A DNA stretch of 64,000 nucleotides, from NCBI RefSeq assembly GCF_000739895.2, contig NZ_BBJS01000055.1, forward strand, positions 23,043 to 87,042, read 5' to 3'. Origin of the DNA: Sphingomonas paucimobilis NBRC 13935. GTDB taxonomy: Bacteria > Pseudomonadota > Alphaproteobacteria > Sphingomonadales > Sphingomonadaceae. Made by a program: the position numbers and the translations under genes. Positions 8,219-16,894 of this stretch are shown here, in pieces. Positions within the stretch are counted from its first letter, which is position 1; each line of letters begins with the position of its first letter. Below the pieces are notes generated by a model. It had not been told where the DNA came from. It was given only the letters and a program-made list of their open reading frames with translations, and made no database searches.

Positions 8219-9694
8219 TCAGCGCCCCGGCTTCACCGCGAGCAATTGCTGCACCTCGCGGCGGAACGCGCGCAGCTTCGCGCCCGACAGGACCGCGACG
8301 CTCGACAGCTTCAAGCTGCGCGGATTGACGGTGACGCCGTTCTTCCACACTTCCCAGTGAAGGTGCGGGCCGGTCGACATGCCGGTCGAGCCGACATAAC
8401 CGATCACCTGCCCCTGCTTCACCCGCGTGCCCGAGCGGACGGCGAAGCGGCTCATATGCCCATAGCCGCTGGCGATGCCGCCGCCATGCACCAGCTTGAC
8501 GAAATTTCCATAGCCGCCCGAACGGCCGGCGAACTGGACGACGCCGTCCATGATCGCATGGATGGGCGTGCCATAGCGGGCGCCGATATCGGTGCCCTTA
8601 TGCATCCGCATGAAGCCCAGGATCGGGTGCATCCGCTTGCCATAGGAGGAGGTGATCCGGCCCGCGACCGGCATGCTCATCCCGCCCTGCCGCTCGCTCT
8701 GGCCGTTGACGTCATACCACTCGCCGTCATCCTCGCCGGGCGCCCGCGCCAGCTGCACCTTACGGCCGCCACGGTTCAGCCCGGCATAGAGCAGCCGGCC
8801 GAGCCGCGTCTCGCCGGTCGCCGCGCGTTCGCGCTCGATGATCAGGTCGAAACTGTCCGCGCGCTTGACGTCGCGCCCGACCGACAGCCGGCTGGCCAGC
8901 GCCTTGATATAGCTTTCGACCACCTTGGCGGGCGCCCCGGCGGCGCGCGCCGACCGGTACAGGCTCGACCCCGCCAGCCCTTGCAGGCGCAGCGGGGTGC
9001 GGTCGATCGCGATCGGCTGCTGGGTCATGGTGAACCCCGTGCCGGCGCGGTTCAGCGTCACCGCCAGATCAAACCGCGCGCGCAGCTTCAACTGTTCCAG
9101 TGGCCGCGCCACCATCCGGCTGGGCCGCCGGCCGAGCGTCAGCGCGACGCGTGTGCCCGAAGCGATGTCGCCGCCACCGGCCGCCTGTTCGACCAGATCG
9201 GCGGCGGTCTTCGCCTGAACCTTGGCGACGCCGGCGCGCTGCAGCACCCGGGCCAGCCGATCACCGGCACCGATGGTGGCGGACAGCTCCATCATCGGCC
9301 GCTCGGGCGCCTCGGCCAGATGCACGACCATCTCGTTGGCGGCCATGCGCCGCCCCGTATCGGCACCCAACGCCAGCGGTGCGATCGCCTGGGCCCGGGC
9401 ATTGTTGCGTACTTCCCCGCTCAGGGGAGCGGGCGAGGCGCCGATGATCGGGCGATGCAGGCCGGGCGCCAGCGCCAAGGTCGTCGCGCACAGCGTGGCG
9501 CAGGTGGCCAGCCCCCGCCACCAATCCCGGCTGCCGATCCGCGCGCCCAGATCGGGCACCCAGTCGATCTCTCGCGCGACCTGACGCCATGTCGCGAACC
9601 GCCCCGTCGGCACCACCGGCCGAAGGGCACCGCCAAGCGGGCGCGCGGCGGTACCGCCGGAGATATGCAAAGCGTCGTCGGTAGCCAAGAACAT
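8219..9694 (-). CDS. M23-family peptidoglycan metallopeptidase
   Basis: This 491-residue cell-wall hydrolase has a cytoplasmic N-terminus, one membrane helix near residue 60-80 (LATCATLCATTLALAPG), a long periplasmic region and a C-terminal M23 (LytM) domain. The zinc ligands are all present: His 365 and Asp 369 in HKGTD and the HLH pair near 443 in TGPHLHWE. The domain should therefore be active, cutting peptide cross-links in peptidoglycan during division or growth. The start at 9694 is supported by the position of the membrane anchor. It is transcribed divergently from the Suv3-like helicase across a 224-bp gap and convergently with the HerA-like gene. Confidence 0.88.
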   Translation of the reverse strand: MFLATDDALHISGGTAARPLGGALRPVVPTGRFATWRQVAREIDWVPDLGARIGSRDWWRGLATCATLCATTLALAPGLHRPIIGASPAPLSGEVRNNARAQAIAPLALGADTGRRMAANEMVVHLAEAPERPMMELSATIGAGDRLARVLQRAGVAKVQAKTAADLVEQAAGGGDIASGTRVALTLGRRPSRMVARPLEQLKLRARFDLAVTLNRAGTGFTMTQQPIAIDRTPLRLQGLAGSSLYRSARAAGAPAKVVESYIKALASRLSVGRDVKRADSFDLIIERERAATGETRLGRLLYAGLNRGGRKVQLARAPGEDDGEWYDVNGQSERQGGMSMPVAGRITSSYGKRMHPILGFMRMHKGTDIGARYGTPIHAIMDGVVQFAGRSGGYGNFVKLVHGGGIASGYGHMSRFAVRSGTRVKQGQVIGYVGSTGMSTGPHLHWEVWKNGVTVNPRSLKLSSVAVLSGAKLRAFRREVQQLLAVKPGR

Positions 9695-9918
9695 GCGGAA
9701 AATCGGTGCGTCCGTGAATGTCTTCGATCAGCGTCGCCGATTCCCCCCGGCGCACGCCATGCTGGGTGAAAGCGCAAGGGGTCAAAGTCAAACCGTGCGG
9801 GCCTTTCCAGCCGCCCTGCTGCGACGGGGCGTGGCCGCATCGGGCCGAATCCCGCCATTGGCCAGCCGTCTTGCTTCAGGCCGTTGCAACGGCCCGCGCG
9901 AAGCCCAATGTAAGGGAT

Positions 9919-12414
9919 ATGACCAGCCGCGTATCGGGCAATGTGACGGCCGTTCTCGGGCCGACGAACACCGGCAAGACGCACCTCGCGATCGAGCGGA
10001 TGTGCGCGCATTCGAGCGGCATCATCGGCTTCCCGCTCCGCCTGCTGGCCCGCGAAGTCTATGACCGCGTCGTCGCGCTCAAGGGCGCGGACACGGTCGC
10101 GCTGGTGACCGGCGAGGAAAAGATCGTCCCGCCCGACGCACGCTGGTTCCTGTGCACCGCCGAATCCATGCCCGACCGCGACGTCGCCTTCGTGGCGCTC
10201 GACGAGGCGCAACTGGGCGCCGATCTGGAGCGGGGTCATGTCTTTACCGATCGGTTGCTGCATGCGCGGGGCCGGGACGAGACGATGATCCTCGGCTCCG
10301 AAGCACTGAAGCCCATGATCCGCGCCTTGGTCCCCGACGCGGAGATCGTCGCGCGGCCGCGCTTTTCCACTCTGACCTATGCGGGCGCCAAGAAGATCAG
10401 CCGGCTGCCCAAGCGCTCGGCGATCGTCGCCTTCTCGGCCGAGGAGGTTTACGCGGTCGCCGAAATGCTGCGCCGTCTGCGCGGAGGCGCTGCAGTGGTG
10501 ATGGGCGCGCTTTCCCCGCGCACCCGCAACGCACAGGTCGAGATGTTCCAAGCGGGCGAGGTCGACTATCTCGTCGCCACCGATGCGATCGGCATGGGGC
10601 TCAACATGGATGTCGCGCATGTCGCCTTTGCCGGGCTGCACAAATTCGACGGGCGTCGCCGCCGCCGCCTGACCGTCGCGGAGATGGCGCAGATCGCCGG
10701 CCGCGCGGGGCGCCACCACCGTGACGGCACCTTCGGCGCGCTCGCGGAGGAAGGGCCCGAGGCCTTCCTGCCCGAGGAAGTGCTGGCGATCGAGGAGCAT
10801 CGCTTCCCCCGGCTCGACCATCTTTATTGGCGCGATGGCGATCCCGACCTGTCGAGCATCGACGCACTGATCGCCAGCCTGGAGCGCAAGCCCGAACCCG
10901 GCGTATTGCGCGCCGCGCCGCTCGCCACCGATCTCCAGGTATTGAAGCGCCTGGCAGACGAGCCCTGGGTCCGCGACCGGGTACAGCGCCCCGCCATGGT
11001 CGCGCGGCTCTGGGCGGCGTGCGGCATTCCCGATTTCCGCAAAGTGGGGATCGATCCGCATGCGCGGTTCGCATCGCGCGTCTTCGGCCATCTGTCCGAG
11101 GGGCTGGGCCATGTGCCCCATCAATGGTTCGCCGACGAGATCGCGCGGCTGGACAGCATGGCGGGCGATGTCGAGACGCTGGCGGGTCGCCTGTCGGCGA
11201 TCCGCAGCTGGGCCTATATCGCGCAGCGCGCCGACTGGCTGGCCGACCCCAAACATTGGGCCGAGCGGACCCGCGAGATCGAGGAGCGGCTGTCCGACGG
11301 ACTCCATGCCAGCCTGACCCAGCGGTTCGTCGACAAGCGCACCACTGCGCTGATCCGTCGCATCGGCGCGGATGCCGGTGCCCTGCCCGTCACGATCGGG
11401 CCGGAGGGCGAGGTGCTGGTCGAGGATCATGCCATTGGCCGGCTGGAGGGATTCCGCTTCACCGTCGAGGCGGGCGCGCGCGCCAATGACAAGCGGCTGC
11501 TGCTCGCGGCGGCCGAAAAGCGGCTGGGCACCGAACGCGCGCGCCGGGCCGACGCGCTGATCGCGGCGGAGCATGACGCGATCGCCTTGGTCGAGGATCG
11601 ACTGGTCTGGGAGGGGCATGGTATCGCCCGGCTGGTCGCGGGGCCTTCGCTGGGGCGGCCGGTGGTGCGGCTGGAGCGCGACCTCGATTGCCTGACGCCG
11701 CCGTTGCGCGAAAAGGTGAAGGCGCGGCTCGATGGTTGGATGGCGCGGTCGCTGGATCGGCAGGTACCCGCCCTTGTCCGCCTCGCGCAATTGGCGCGGG
11801 AGGCCAAGGCGTCGCCCGCGCTACGTGCCATCGCCGCCGCGCTGGAGGATGCCGGCGGGATCGTGCCGCGTCAGCCGTTGCGGCTGATGATCGACGCGCT
11901 GTCGCCCGACGAGCGGCGGCGGTTGCGCGGGCTGGGGATCACCATCGGGACGCTCGACATCTTCGACCCCCGGCTGCTCAAGCCCGGTCCTGCCGGCTGG
12001 CGCCGCACGCTGATGGCGCTGTGGGGGCAGAGCCCCGAACTGGCGCGGGTCGGCGCGACCACGCTGCGCCGCGATGAGCCGGGGCGGACCGTGGCGTCGG
12101 GCTTTCGTCCGCTCGGCGAACAGGCGGTGCGGATCGATCTGGTCGAGCGGATCGCGCGCGCCACCCATGATGCGCGAACGGGACGCGGCCCCTTTGCCCC
12201 CGACGTGGCCCTCGCCACCTCGATCGGGTTGGAGCCCGCGACGCTCGACCGGCTGATGGGCGATCTGGGCTTTCGCAAGGTCAAGCCGGCTGGCGAGGAC
12301 GATGCGGTGCGCTGGATCTGGCGCGGTCGACCGCCCGCCCGCCCGGCGCCGCGGGTCGAGGCGCGTCCCGGCAACGCCTTCGCCGCGCTCGCCGATTGGG
12401 GACGAACGCCGTGA
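9919..12414 (+). CDS. Suv3-like DEAD/DEAH-box helicase
   Basis: This 831-residue superfamily 2 helicase is related to mitochondrial SUV3, an RNA helicase of the degradosome. Walker A is GPTNTGKT (14-21), the Walker B box is DEAQ (about 95-98), and the C-terminal helicase motifs read ATDAIGMGLNM and QIAGRAGRH (motifs V and VI). The C-terminal half is an Ala/Arg-rich extension typical of alphaproteobacterial members. I placed the start at 9919 because Walker A is at the very N-terminus in this family; an upstream GTG at 9718 would add 67 residues of antisense-like sequence. In bacteria its substrate is unproven; a role in RNA turnover is inferred from the mitochondrial relative. Confidence 0.85.
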   Translation: MTSRVSGNVTAVLGPTNTGKTHLAIERMCAHSSGIIGFPLRLLAREVYDRVVALKGADTVALVTGEEKIVPPDARWFLCTAESMPDRDVAFVALDEAQLGADLERGHVFTDRLLHARGRDETMILGSEALKPMIRALVPDAEIVARPRFSTLTYAGAKKISRLPKRSAIVAFSAEEVYAVAEMLRRLRGGAAVVMGALSPRTRNAQVEMFQAGEVDYLVATDAIGMGLNMDVAHVAFAGLHKFDGRRRRRLTVAEMAQIAGRAGRHHRDGTFGALAEEGPEAFLPEEVLAIEEHRFPRLDHLYWRDGDPDLSSIDALIASLERKPEPGVLRAAPLATDLQVLKRLADEPWVRDRVQRPAMVARLWAACGIPDFRKVGIDPHARFASRVFGHLSEGLGHVPHQWFADEIARLDSMAGDVETLAGRLSAIRSWAYIAQRADWLADPKHWAERTREIEERLSDGLHASLTQRFVDKRTTALIRRIGADAGALPVTIGPEGEVLVEDHAIGRLEGFRFTVEAGARANDKRLLLAAAEKRLGTERARRADALIAAEHDAIALVEDRLVWEGHGIARLVAGPSLGRPVVRLERDLDCLTPPLREKVKARLDGWMARSLDRQVPALVRLAQLAREAKASPALRAIAAALEDAGGIVPRQPLRLMIDALSPDERRRLRGLGITIGTLDIFDPRLLKPGPAGWRRTLMALWGQSPELARVGATTLRRDEPGRTVASGFRPLGEQAVRIDLVERIARATHDARTGRGPFAPDVALATSIGLEPATLDRLMGDLGFRKVKPAGEDDAVRWIWRGRPPARPAPRVEARPGNAFAALADWGRTP

Positions 12415-12429
12415 CCATAACTTACGCTA

Positions 12430-12522
12430 CCACCCCGGCGGAGGCCGGGGTCCAGTGGCCGTGACGGTCATGCTGCGCCACCGGGCCATTTTGCGCCTGG
12501 ACCCCGGCCTCCGCCGGGGTGG
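12430..12522. repeat. Perfect 26-bp inverted repeat, 41-bp loop
   Basis: The arms are 12430-12455 and 12497-12522, exact reverse complements of one another and containing CCCCGGCGGAGGCCGGGGTC. Each arm is itself partly palindromic (CCCCGG...CCGGGG). This is the form of the short GC-rich repeats scattered through sphingomonad genomes. It lies between the helicase stop and the S4 gene, so it could act as a transcript end or mRNA-stabilising hairpin, although no T-run follows. Confidence 0.8.
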
Positions 12523-12564
12523 AACTATTATGAGTTTTTCACACCGAAAGGACCGCCTGCCCCT

Positions 12565-12888
12565 ATGACCACCCGCGCCCCCGCCGCCCTCGAGTCGATG
12601 CGGCTCGACCGTTTCCTCTGGTGGGCGCGGATCGCCAAGTCGCGGGAGACGGCACAGGCGATGGCATGTGACGGGCATTTCCGGATGGACGGCCGCGCGA
12701 TCGATCGCGCCCATGCACCGGTGCGGATCGGCAGCATCCTGACCTTCGCGCAGCATGGCCAGGTGCGTGTCCTGCGCGTCGAATCGCTGCCTGTGCGGCG
12801 CGGTCCGCCGGCCGAGGGGCGTGCCTGTTACTGCGATCTGGTCACTTCCCGGGTTTCAAGCGTTGACGGATCGCCGCACGCGGCATAG
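12565..12888 (+). CDS. S4-domain RNA-binding protein (HslR/Hsp15-like)
   Basis: This is a 107-residue protein consisting mainly of an S4 RNA-binding domain: MRLDRFLWWARIAKSRE near residues 12-28 is the conserved alpha-helical face, followed by the strand segment VRIGSILTF. It resembles Hsp15 (HslR), which binds stalled 50S subunits carrying peptidyl-tRNA and frees them for reuse. It lacks the long basic C-terminal tail of E. coli Hsp15. It follows the helicase and a large inverted repeat and precedes fdxA by about 30 bp, so it may share a transcript with fdxA. Confidence 0.83.
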   Translation: MTTRAPAALESMRLDRFLWWARIAKSRETAQAMACDGHFRMDGRAIDRAHAPVRIGSILTFAQHGQVRVLRVESLPVRRGPPAEGRACYCDLVTSRVSSVDGSPHAA

Positions 12889-12917
12889 CAGCACGCGTTC
12901 GTACCTTGGGAGTTGTC

Positions 12918-13259
12918 ATGACCTACGTCGTCACCGATGCCTGCATTCGCTGCAAGTATATGGACTGTGTCGAGGTGTGTCCCGTCGACTGCTTCTATGA
13001 GGGCGAGAATATGCTCGTCATCAACCCGTCCGAGTGCATCGACTGCGGCGTGTGCGAGCCGGAATGCCCGGCCGAGGCGATCCTGCCCGACACCGAGAGC
13101 GGGCTGGAACAGTGGCTGGAGCTGAACACCACCTTCTCCGCCCAGTGGCCCAACGTCACCCGCAAGCTGGACCAGACGCCACCCGACGCCGACGCGATGA
13201 AGGGCGTGGAGAACAAGTACGAACAGTTCTTCAGCCCGGAACCCGGCAAGGGCGACTGA
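12918..13259 (+). CDS. fdxA: FdxA seven-iron ferredoxin
   Basis: This is a 113-residue ferredoxin of the bacterial 7Fe type. Cysteines at 9, 12, 17 and 21 (CIRCKYMDCVEVCP) and the second group in CIDCGVCEPECP (about 40-51) supply ligands for one [3Fe-4S] and one [4Fe-4S] cluster. The C-terminal extension of about 50 residues is characteristic of FdxA in proteobacteria. It is a soluble cytoplasmic electron carrier. The ATG at 12918 is preferred over an upstream TTG because MTYVVTDACI is the conserved N-terminus. The electron partner is not evident from context. Confidence 0.93.
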   Translation: MTYVVTDACIRCKYMDCVEVCPVDCFYEGENMLVINPSECIDCGVCEPECPAEAILPDTESGLEQWLELNTTFSAQWPNVTRKLDQTPPDADAMKGVENKYEQFFSPEPGKGD

Positions 13260-13518
13260 TCCCGCCGGCCGAGGGGCCGATCGACCACAGGGCTTTTGGC
13301 CATGCCGGCGCACGGTGTGGCGAATGGTTCCGATGTTCGCGGATATGCTGGTAATTTTGTTGCGACCATGCTATATGGTTCCGCGACGGGCTTAGCTGTT
13401 TTTGCGACCGCCCGCCTTGATGTGTTCGACCCTTCCTTCCCGAGGCCGATGAGAACAGTGGACCCATTTCCGCTCGTCCGGCGCTCGTGCGAAGGCCTTT
13501 GATCCGGAAAGGCCCCCA

Positions 13519-14052
13519 ATGGCTGCCAAGGCGCTCCACTTCGACGTCGGTGACTATGTCGTGTACCCCAAGCATGGCGTGGGCCGCGTTATCGAGCTGC
13601 AAAAGCAGGAAATCGCAGGGATGCAGCTCGAACTCTATGTGCTGCGGTTTGAAAAGGAGCGCATGACGCTCCGCGTTCCTACCAACAAGGCCGAGTCGGT
13701 CGGCATGCGCAAACTGTCCTCGGACAAGACCATGCGCGAGGCGATGGAAACGCTGAAGGGCAAGCCCAAGGTCAAGCGCACCATGTGGTCGCGCCGCGCG
13801 CAGGAATATGAAGCCAAGATCAATTCGGGCGACCTGGTGTCGATCGCCGAAGTGGTCCGCGACCTGTTCCGTGCCGACGACCAACCCGAGCAGAGCTATT
13901 CCGAGCGGCAGATCTTCGAAGCGGCGACCAGCCGCCTCGCCCGCGAACTCGCCGCGATGGAAGAGGTGGACGAACAGCGCGCCCAGGAAAAGATCTTGGA
14001 AATCCTGCGCGCCGCCGCCGCCATCTACAACAAGGAAAAGCCGGCGGCCTGA
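13519..14052 (+). CDS. carD: CarD/CdnL-family transcription regulator
   Basis: This 177-residue protein begins with the CarD_CdnL_TRCF domain: VGDYVVYPKHGVGRVIELQ near residues 9-28 is the RNA-polymerase beta-subunit interaction module. It is followed by a helical C-terminal DNA-contacting domain (TMWSRRAQEYEAKI onward). Family members bind RNA polymerase and stabilise open complexes, notably at rRNA promoters. A 258-bp upstream gap holds the likely promoter, and a strong hairpin terminator lies 28 bp downstream, so it is probably a single-gene unit. Length and domain order are normal for alphaproteobacteria. Confidence 0.92.
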   Translation: MAAKALHFDVGDYVVYPKHGVGRVIELQKQEIAGMQLELYVLRFEKERMTLRVPTNKAESVGMRKLSSDKTMREAMETLKGKPKVKRTMWSRRAQEYEAKINSGDLVSIAEVVRDLFRADDQPEQSYSERQIFEAATSRLARELAAMEEVDEQRAQEKILEILRAAAAIYNKEKPAA

Positions 14053-14080
14053 CGCCGTCCGGTTTTGCCGAGACGAACAA

Positions 14081-14111
14081 GGGGCGGCTCCCATGTGGAG
14101 CCGCCCCTTTT
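14081..14111 (+). terminator. Rho-independent terminator after carD
   Basis: GGGGCGGCTCC (14081-14091) pairs perfectly with GGAGCCGCCCC (14097-14107) around a 5-base loop, followed by TTTT. It ends the carD transcript. Confidence 0.9.
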
Positions 14112-14134
14112 CATTTGCGTAGAGCCTTCATCCA

Positions 14135-14158
14135 TGTGTATTGTATTCGCAATACACA
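14135..14158. promoter_or_regulatory. Palindromic operator-like site upstream of the GIN-domain gene
   Basis: TGTGTATTG (14135-14143) and CAATACACA (14150-14158) are exact inverted repeats with a 6-base spacer TATTCG. The site ends 11 bases before the start codon of the GIN-domain lipoprotein and directly abuts its AGGAGG ribosome binding site. Its position and AT-rich palindromic form suggest the operator of a dimeric repressor (GntR/YtrA-type binding sites look similar). No regulator gene is adjacent. Confidence 0.6.
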
Positions 14159-14169
14159 GGAGGTCGCTC

Positions 14170-14928
14170 ATGAAGCCGTTGATCGTTCTTCCCTCGCTGC
14201 TCGCCATCGTCGCGCTCGCGATCCCCACCGCCGCCTGCTCCTTCGAAAGCGACGCCCAAGGGCAGGAGATCGCGCCCCAGGGCTCGGGCGACGTGCGCAG
14301 CTATGCCGTGCGCGGTTTCACAGCGGTCGAGGCGACGGGCAGCGACTCGGTCGATGTCCATACCGGGCGTGATTTCTCGGTACGCGCGAACGGCGCGGCC
14401 AAGGACCTCGACCAGCTGCGTATTGCGCGCGATGGCGACAAGCTGGTGATCGGGCTGAAGAAGGGCGTGCATTGGGGCAACCGCAAGAACGTTCGCGTGT
14501 CCGTCACGCTGCCACGCCTGACCGGCGCGGGCGTCGGCGGATCGGGTCGGGTGACGGTCGACCGGGTCGAGGGGCCGCAATTCCGCGCTGGCGTGGCGGG
14601 ATCGGGCGATCTGGTCATCGGCGCGATGCGGGTCGGCCACGCCGATCTCGGTGTGGCGGGATCGGGATCGATCACCGCGAGCGGATCGGCCGATACGCTG
14701 AAGGTCGGCGTGGCGGGCTCAGGCAATATCCAGGGCGCAGGGCTTCGCGCGCGGCAGGCCAAGGTCGGCATCACCGGATCGGGCGACGTAAAGGTGCAGG
14801 TCGATGGTCCCGCCCAGGTCGGCCTGACCGGATCGGGAAGCGCGGATCTGGGGCCCAATTCGGTCTGCACCGTCGGCAAGACCGGTTCGGGCAGCGCCCG
14901 TTGCGGACGCTATGCCCATGGCGGCTGA
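14170..14928 (+). CDS. GIN-domain (DUF2807) envelope protein, putative lipoprotein
   Basis: This 252-residue secreted protein has a signal peptide ending in a possible lipobox (TAAC, Cys 23). Its body is an auto-transporter-adhesin-like GIN domain, a right-handed beta-helix-type repeat. The repeat is easy to see: GVAGSGDL, GVAGSGSI, GVAGSGNI, GITGSGDV, GLTGSGSA and GKTGSGSA recur at intervals of about 17-22 residues. The ATG at 14170 has a strong AGGAGG site, so longer upstream frames are rejected. It is followed 41 bp later by a second GIN-domain gene, and a perfect palindrome overlies its promoter region. The molecular function of this family is not established; surface or envelope-stress roles are usual guesses. 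Confidence 0.85.
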   Translation: MKPLIVLPSLLAIVALAIPTAACSFESDAQGQEIAPQGSGDVRSYAVRGFTAVEATGSDSVDVHTGRDFSVRANGAAKDLDQLRIARDGDKLVIGLKKGVHWGNRKNVRVSVTLPRLTGAGVGGSGRVTVDRVEGPQFRAGVAGSGDLVIGAMRVGHADLGVAGSGSITASGSADTLKVGVAGSGNIQGAGLRARQAKVGITGSGDVKVQVDGPAQVGLTGSGSADLGPNSVCTVGKTGSGSARCGRYAHGG

Positions 14929-14969
14929 CCGCGCTTGCCGTTCCCCGGCAATGACGCGACGATAAGACC

Positions 14970-15668
14970 ATGCTTACCCGCTCTTTGTCCGCCGCTTTGC
15001 TCTGCGCCCTCTTGAGCGGCACCGCCGGCGCGGCCGAGCGGCGGATCGACCTGAGCAGCTTCGAGGCGTTGCGGGTCGAGGGGGCGTTCATCGTTCATCT
15101 CACCATCGCCCCCTCGCCACGTGGGGTCATGACCGGTGATCCGGCGGCGTTGCGTCAGACCGAGGCGGCGATCAGCGGACGCACCCTGGTCGTGCGCACG
15201 GTCCGCGACGGAGCGCCGCGTCGCGAAGGGAGCGGGCCGGTGGAACTGACCATCGCCGCCCCGCCACTGTCCGGGATCACGGTGATCAGCGGGGCGCTGG
15301 TGACGGCGCAGGCGGTGCGCGGGACTACGATCACCCTGGCGATCAACGGGCCGGGCGAGATCCGGATCGACCGCGCCGATGGCGAACAACTAACCGCGAC
15401 CTCGCTTGGCGCGACCAAGCTGACCATTGCCGGCGGCCGGGTGGGCAAGGCACGCCTTACCGCCAACGGCCCGGGCGTGACGGCGGCGGCAGGACTGGAT
15501 ACGGGCGAGGTGACCATCGCACTCGACGGTGCGGGGGATATCAGCGCCCACGCCCGCTACGGCGCGACCATCACCAATAATGGTTTGGGCCGGATCACGG
15601 TCGAGGGATCGCCCAAATGCCGCATCCTCCAGCAGGGTAGCGGGCAAATCCGCTGTGGTGTCCGGTAA
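14970..15668 (+). CDS. Second GIN-domain (DUF2807) exported protein
   Basis: This 232-residue protein has an ordinary signal peptide (LSAALLCALLSGTAGAA, cleaved after about residue 22) and a DUF2807 body. The body begins IDLSSFEALRVEGAFIVHL and ends in a Gly/Asn-rich repeated beta-helix with a Cys-bearing terminus (SPKCRILQQGSGQIRCGVR), which resembles the Cys-containing end of the preceding protein (NSVCTVGKTGSGSARCG). The shared ending and tandem layout suggest an old duplication that has diverged. It is likely periplasmic and co-transcribed with the first gene. The function is unknown. Confidence 0.85.
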   Translation: MLTRSLSAALLCALLSGTAGAAERRIDLSSFEALRVEGAFIVHLTIAPSPRGVMTGDPAALRQTEAAISGRTLVVRTVRDGAPRREGSGPVELTIAAPPLSGITVISGALVTAQAVRGTTITLAINGPGEIRIDRADGEQLTATSLGATKLTIAGGRVGKARLTANGPGVTAAAGLDTGEVTIALDGAGDISAHARYGATITNNGLGRITVEGSPKCRILQQGSGQIRCGVR

Positions 15669-15815
15669 AATAGCGGATTCGCGATATCCCCCCATAGGAG
15701 GTATCCTTGGTGGCGATGCCGGTGTTCCCTCACGAACGGCGACACCCTCCGTCAGGCCTGCGGCCTGCCACCTCCGCTTACAGGGGAGGATAAGGGAAAT
15801 GCCGATTACCCCGCC

Positions 15816-16760
15816 TTATGATTGCACCCGCCGCATGAGAAACGAGTCGATCGCGGCAAAGGCATTGGCGCGCACCGGATCGGCCTCGCGCAGGATTTCA
15901 TGCGCGCAGCCTTGGCCGAAGGCGACCAGCTCGGCCCGTGGCAAGCGGGCCGCCACTCGCCCGGTGGCGCGCGCGTCAACCAGACGATCGACCTGCGCTA
16001 CCAGCATCAGCACCGGCGTCTCGACCTGCGCCAGACGGGAATCGTCGCGCAGTGCCGCGGTCGCGCGAAACGCCTCCGCCACCCAATGCCAGCTGGGCGA
16101 CCCCAGACACAGATCGGGCCATTGCCGCCGGAACGCCTGCTGATCGGCGAAGCGCGCCAGATCATGGGTCAGCCTCTTCTGCCGCGCCGACGCGGCGGCA
16201 GGGGTCTCCAGCCTTTGCCAGGCGGGGCGTAAGGGATCGCCCCGGCGCACCTGCCACCGCGCGAACCGGCTGCCCGCCCATTGTCCGATCGGCGAGCGTA
16301 ACGCGAGCATCGGCGCGACAAGGATTGCCGCGTGTGGGGCGATCCGCCCCGCCGCCAGCGCGGCCAGCGTCACGAACCCGCCCATCGATTGGCCGAGCAC
16401 GACATGCGGCCCCTCCCCTTCGGCGATCCAGTCGGCATGAAAGGCGGCGAGATCGTCGATCAGCCGGTCGAACCGATCGATATGGCCGGTATGATCCTGC
16501 GCCAGCCGCCCCGAACCGCCCTGCCCGCGCCAGTCGAACGCGCTGACATCCCATCCCTGGCCCCGGAAATGGTCGATCGCATCGCCATATTTCTCGATCA
16601 TGTCGGCGCGTCCGGTCTGGAACAGCAACCGGCCACGCCGCACCGTACCCGCTACGCGTGGCCGATCATAACGCCGATGCGTCCAGCCATCGGGGGCGAC
16701 CCAGGGCGATAGCCAGGGGGCGAGCGGCAAATCGGCGGGCCAGGATCGGGAAATGGCCAT
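15816..16760 (-). CDS. Alpha/beta hydrolase, lysophospholipase-like
   Basis: This 314-residue hydrolase has the serine nucleophile elbow GQSMGG (Ser near 124), a candidate acid in VAQVDRLVDA and a histidine in GCAHEILRE, so the triad appears complete. The early WRGQGGSGR segment is the oxyanion-side loop usual in the PldB/monoglyceride lipase group, which act on lysophospholipids or monoacylglycerols. The ATG at 16760 has an AGAGGA site; farther upstream codons are not supported. It is transcribed divergently from gcd over a 134-bp gap. The exact substrate is unknown. Confidence 0.83.
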   Translation of the reverse strand: MAISRSWPADLPLAPWLSPWVAPDGWTHRRYDRPRVAGTVRRGRLLFQTGRADMIEKYGDAIDHFRGQGWDVSAFDWRGQGGSGRLAQDHTGHIDRFDRLIDDLAAFHADWIAEGEGPHVVLGQSMGGFVTLAALAAGRIAPHAAILVAPMLALRSPIGQWAGSRFARWQVRRGDPLRPAWQRLETPAAASARQKRLTHDLARFADQQAFRRQWPDLCLGSPSWHWVAEAFRATAALRDDSRLAQVETPVLMLVAQVDRLVDARATGRVAARLPRAELVAFGQGCAHEILREADPVRANAFAAIDSFLMRRVQS

Positions 16761-16894
16761 ACGCATCCTCTGCATCGGGCAAAGCGAACGCCGTTCCCTT
16801 CCAAATTCACGGGCTTCCATCAAGCCATGGACCAAAAGGCCTTTGAAACGCGTTCATCCGCCAGCAATCTTTTGTCACAACATCGGGGACGGCG

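Noticed and set aside
9718..9918. N-terminal extension of the Suv3-like helicase
   Set aside because: The extra 67 residues show no conservation-like features, and Walker A would no longer be N-terminal as in the family.
9421..11790. 789-codon minus-strand frame across the helicase and M23 genes
   Set aside because: It is antisense to conserved helicase motifs, with repetitive GDQRVG-type composition and no recognisable domain.
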